Shown here piece after piece: positions 4,926-5,020 of a DNA stretch of 5,020 nucleotides. Below the pieces are notes generated by a model. The model had not been told where the DNA came from. It was given only the letters and a program-made list of their open reading frames with translations, and made no database searches. The position numbers and the translations under genes are program-made. Source of the DNA: Paenibacillus sp. (GTDB lineage: Bacteria; Bacillota; Bacilli; Paenibacillales; NBRC-103111); NCBI GenBank assembly GCA_029239545.1, contig JARBUQ010000394.1, positions 1-5,020 on the forward strand. Direction: 5' to 3'. Each line of letters opens with the position of its first letter. The first letter of the stretch is position 1.

Positions 4926-5020
4926 TTGGCTGGTTGAAGCAGATTTAGCTCGGGTTTTGCTTATTTTGTCCAGTTGGCTGGGTGAAGCGAGTTTAACCCG
5001 GGTTTTCCTGCTTATTTTGT
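4926..5020 (+). repeat. Direct repeat, 48-base period, at least two copies, cut by window edge
   Basis: Copy 1 is 4926-4969 and copy 2 is 4974-5020, starting TTGGCTGG and ending GCTTATTTTGT. Over 44 aligned bases 38 match, and copy 2 has a 3-base insertion (CCT) before the shared end. Copy 1 is followed by CCAG, giving a 48-base period; copy 2 ends exactly at the window end, so further copies may follow. Because both the period and the indel are multiples of three, one plus-strand frame is open through both copies (WLVEADLARVLLILSS, then WLGEASLTRVFLLIL). No ATG or ribosome binding site precedes it, so a non-coding intergenic repeat is the more cautious reading. Confidence 0.7.

Larger units (their letters stand above)
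4650..5020. other. Gene-poor region after the oxidoreductase gene
   Basis: These 371 bases hold no reading frame with a convincing start and ribosome binding site. In order they contain a strong terminator, a 7-bp hairpin, a stretch of unassigned sequence (4843-4925), and two copies of a 48-base-period repeat reaching the window end. On the minus strand, 4833-4762 translates as a plausible protein-like stretch (MKDDLLQVKLEYGLISESER and onward), but it then runs through the terminator. It could be the remnant of a decayed gene and I do not recognise it. Confidence 0.5.

Noticed and set aside
4926..5020. CRISPR array
   Set aside because: The copies are nearly contiguous with only a 4-base gap, so there are no unique spacers, and the copies differ from each other at several positions.

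Overview
The window looks like ordinary chromosomal DNA from a low-to-mid GC Gram-positive bacterium, most likely Paenibacillus or a close relative. This is inferred from strong GGAGG-type ribosome binding sites, use of a probable TTG start, A/T-rich intergenic promoter regions, and the style of the AraC-type regulators paired with carbohydrate-type enzymes. No database search was possible, so the genus is an inference.

Layout, left to right. (1) Bases 1-1019, minus strand: the N-terminal 339 codons of an ADP-ribosylglycohydrolase (ARH/DraG-like) family protein that runs off the left edge. (2) Bases 1129-2013, plus strand: an AraC-family regulator with an N-terminal cupin-like sensor, divergent from the hydrolase gene across a 109-base region holding promoter-like and palindromic sequence. 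It ends in a perfect 13-bp inverted repeat that probably terminates transcription. (3) Bases 2079-2270, minus strand: a 63-residue charged hypothetical protein with its own strong ribosome binding site. (4) Bases 2391-3215 (or 3260), minus strand: a second AraC-family regulator. (5) Bases 3363-4649, plus strand: a 428-residue Gfo/Idh/MocA-family NAD(P)-dependent oxidoreductase, divergent from regulator 2. (6) Bases 4650-5020: about 370 bases with no convincing gene, holding a strong intrinsic terminator, a small hairpin, and the start of a 48-base-period direct repeat that is cut by the right edge.

The organising theme is two divergent regulator/enzyme pairs: hydrolase with AraC regulator 1, and oxidoreductase with AraC regulator 2. 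In each pair, the simplest reading is that the cupin domain of the regulator senses a small molecule, probably a sugar or sugar derivative, and the regulator controls the enzyme gene across the shared intergenic region. The substrates cannot be named from sequence. I see no phage, transposase, CRISPR, tRNA or rRNA signal.

I do not see a clearly new multi-gene system. The items most worth a second look are the in-frame 48-base repeat at the right edge, the altered active-site motifs in the hydrolase and the oxidoreductase, and the palindromes in the two divergent regulatory regions.
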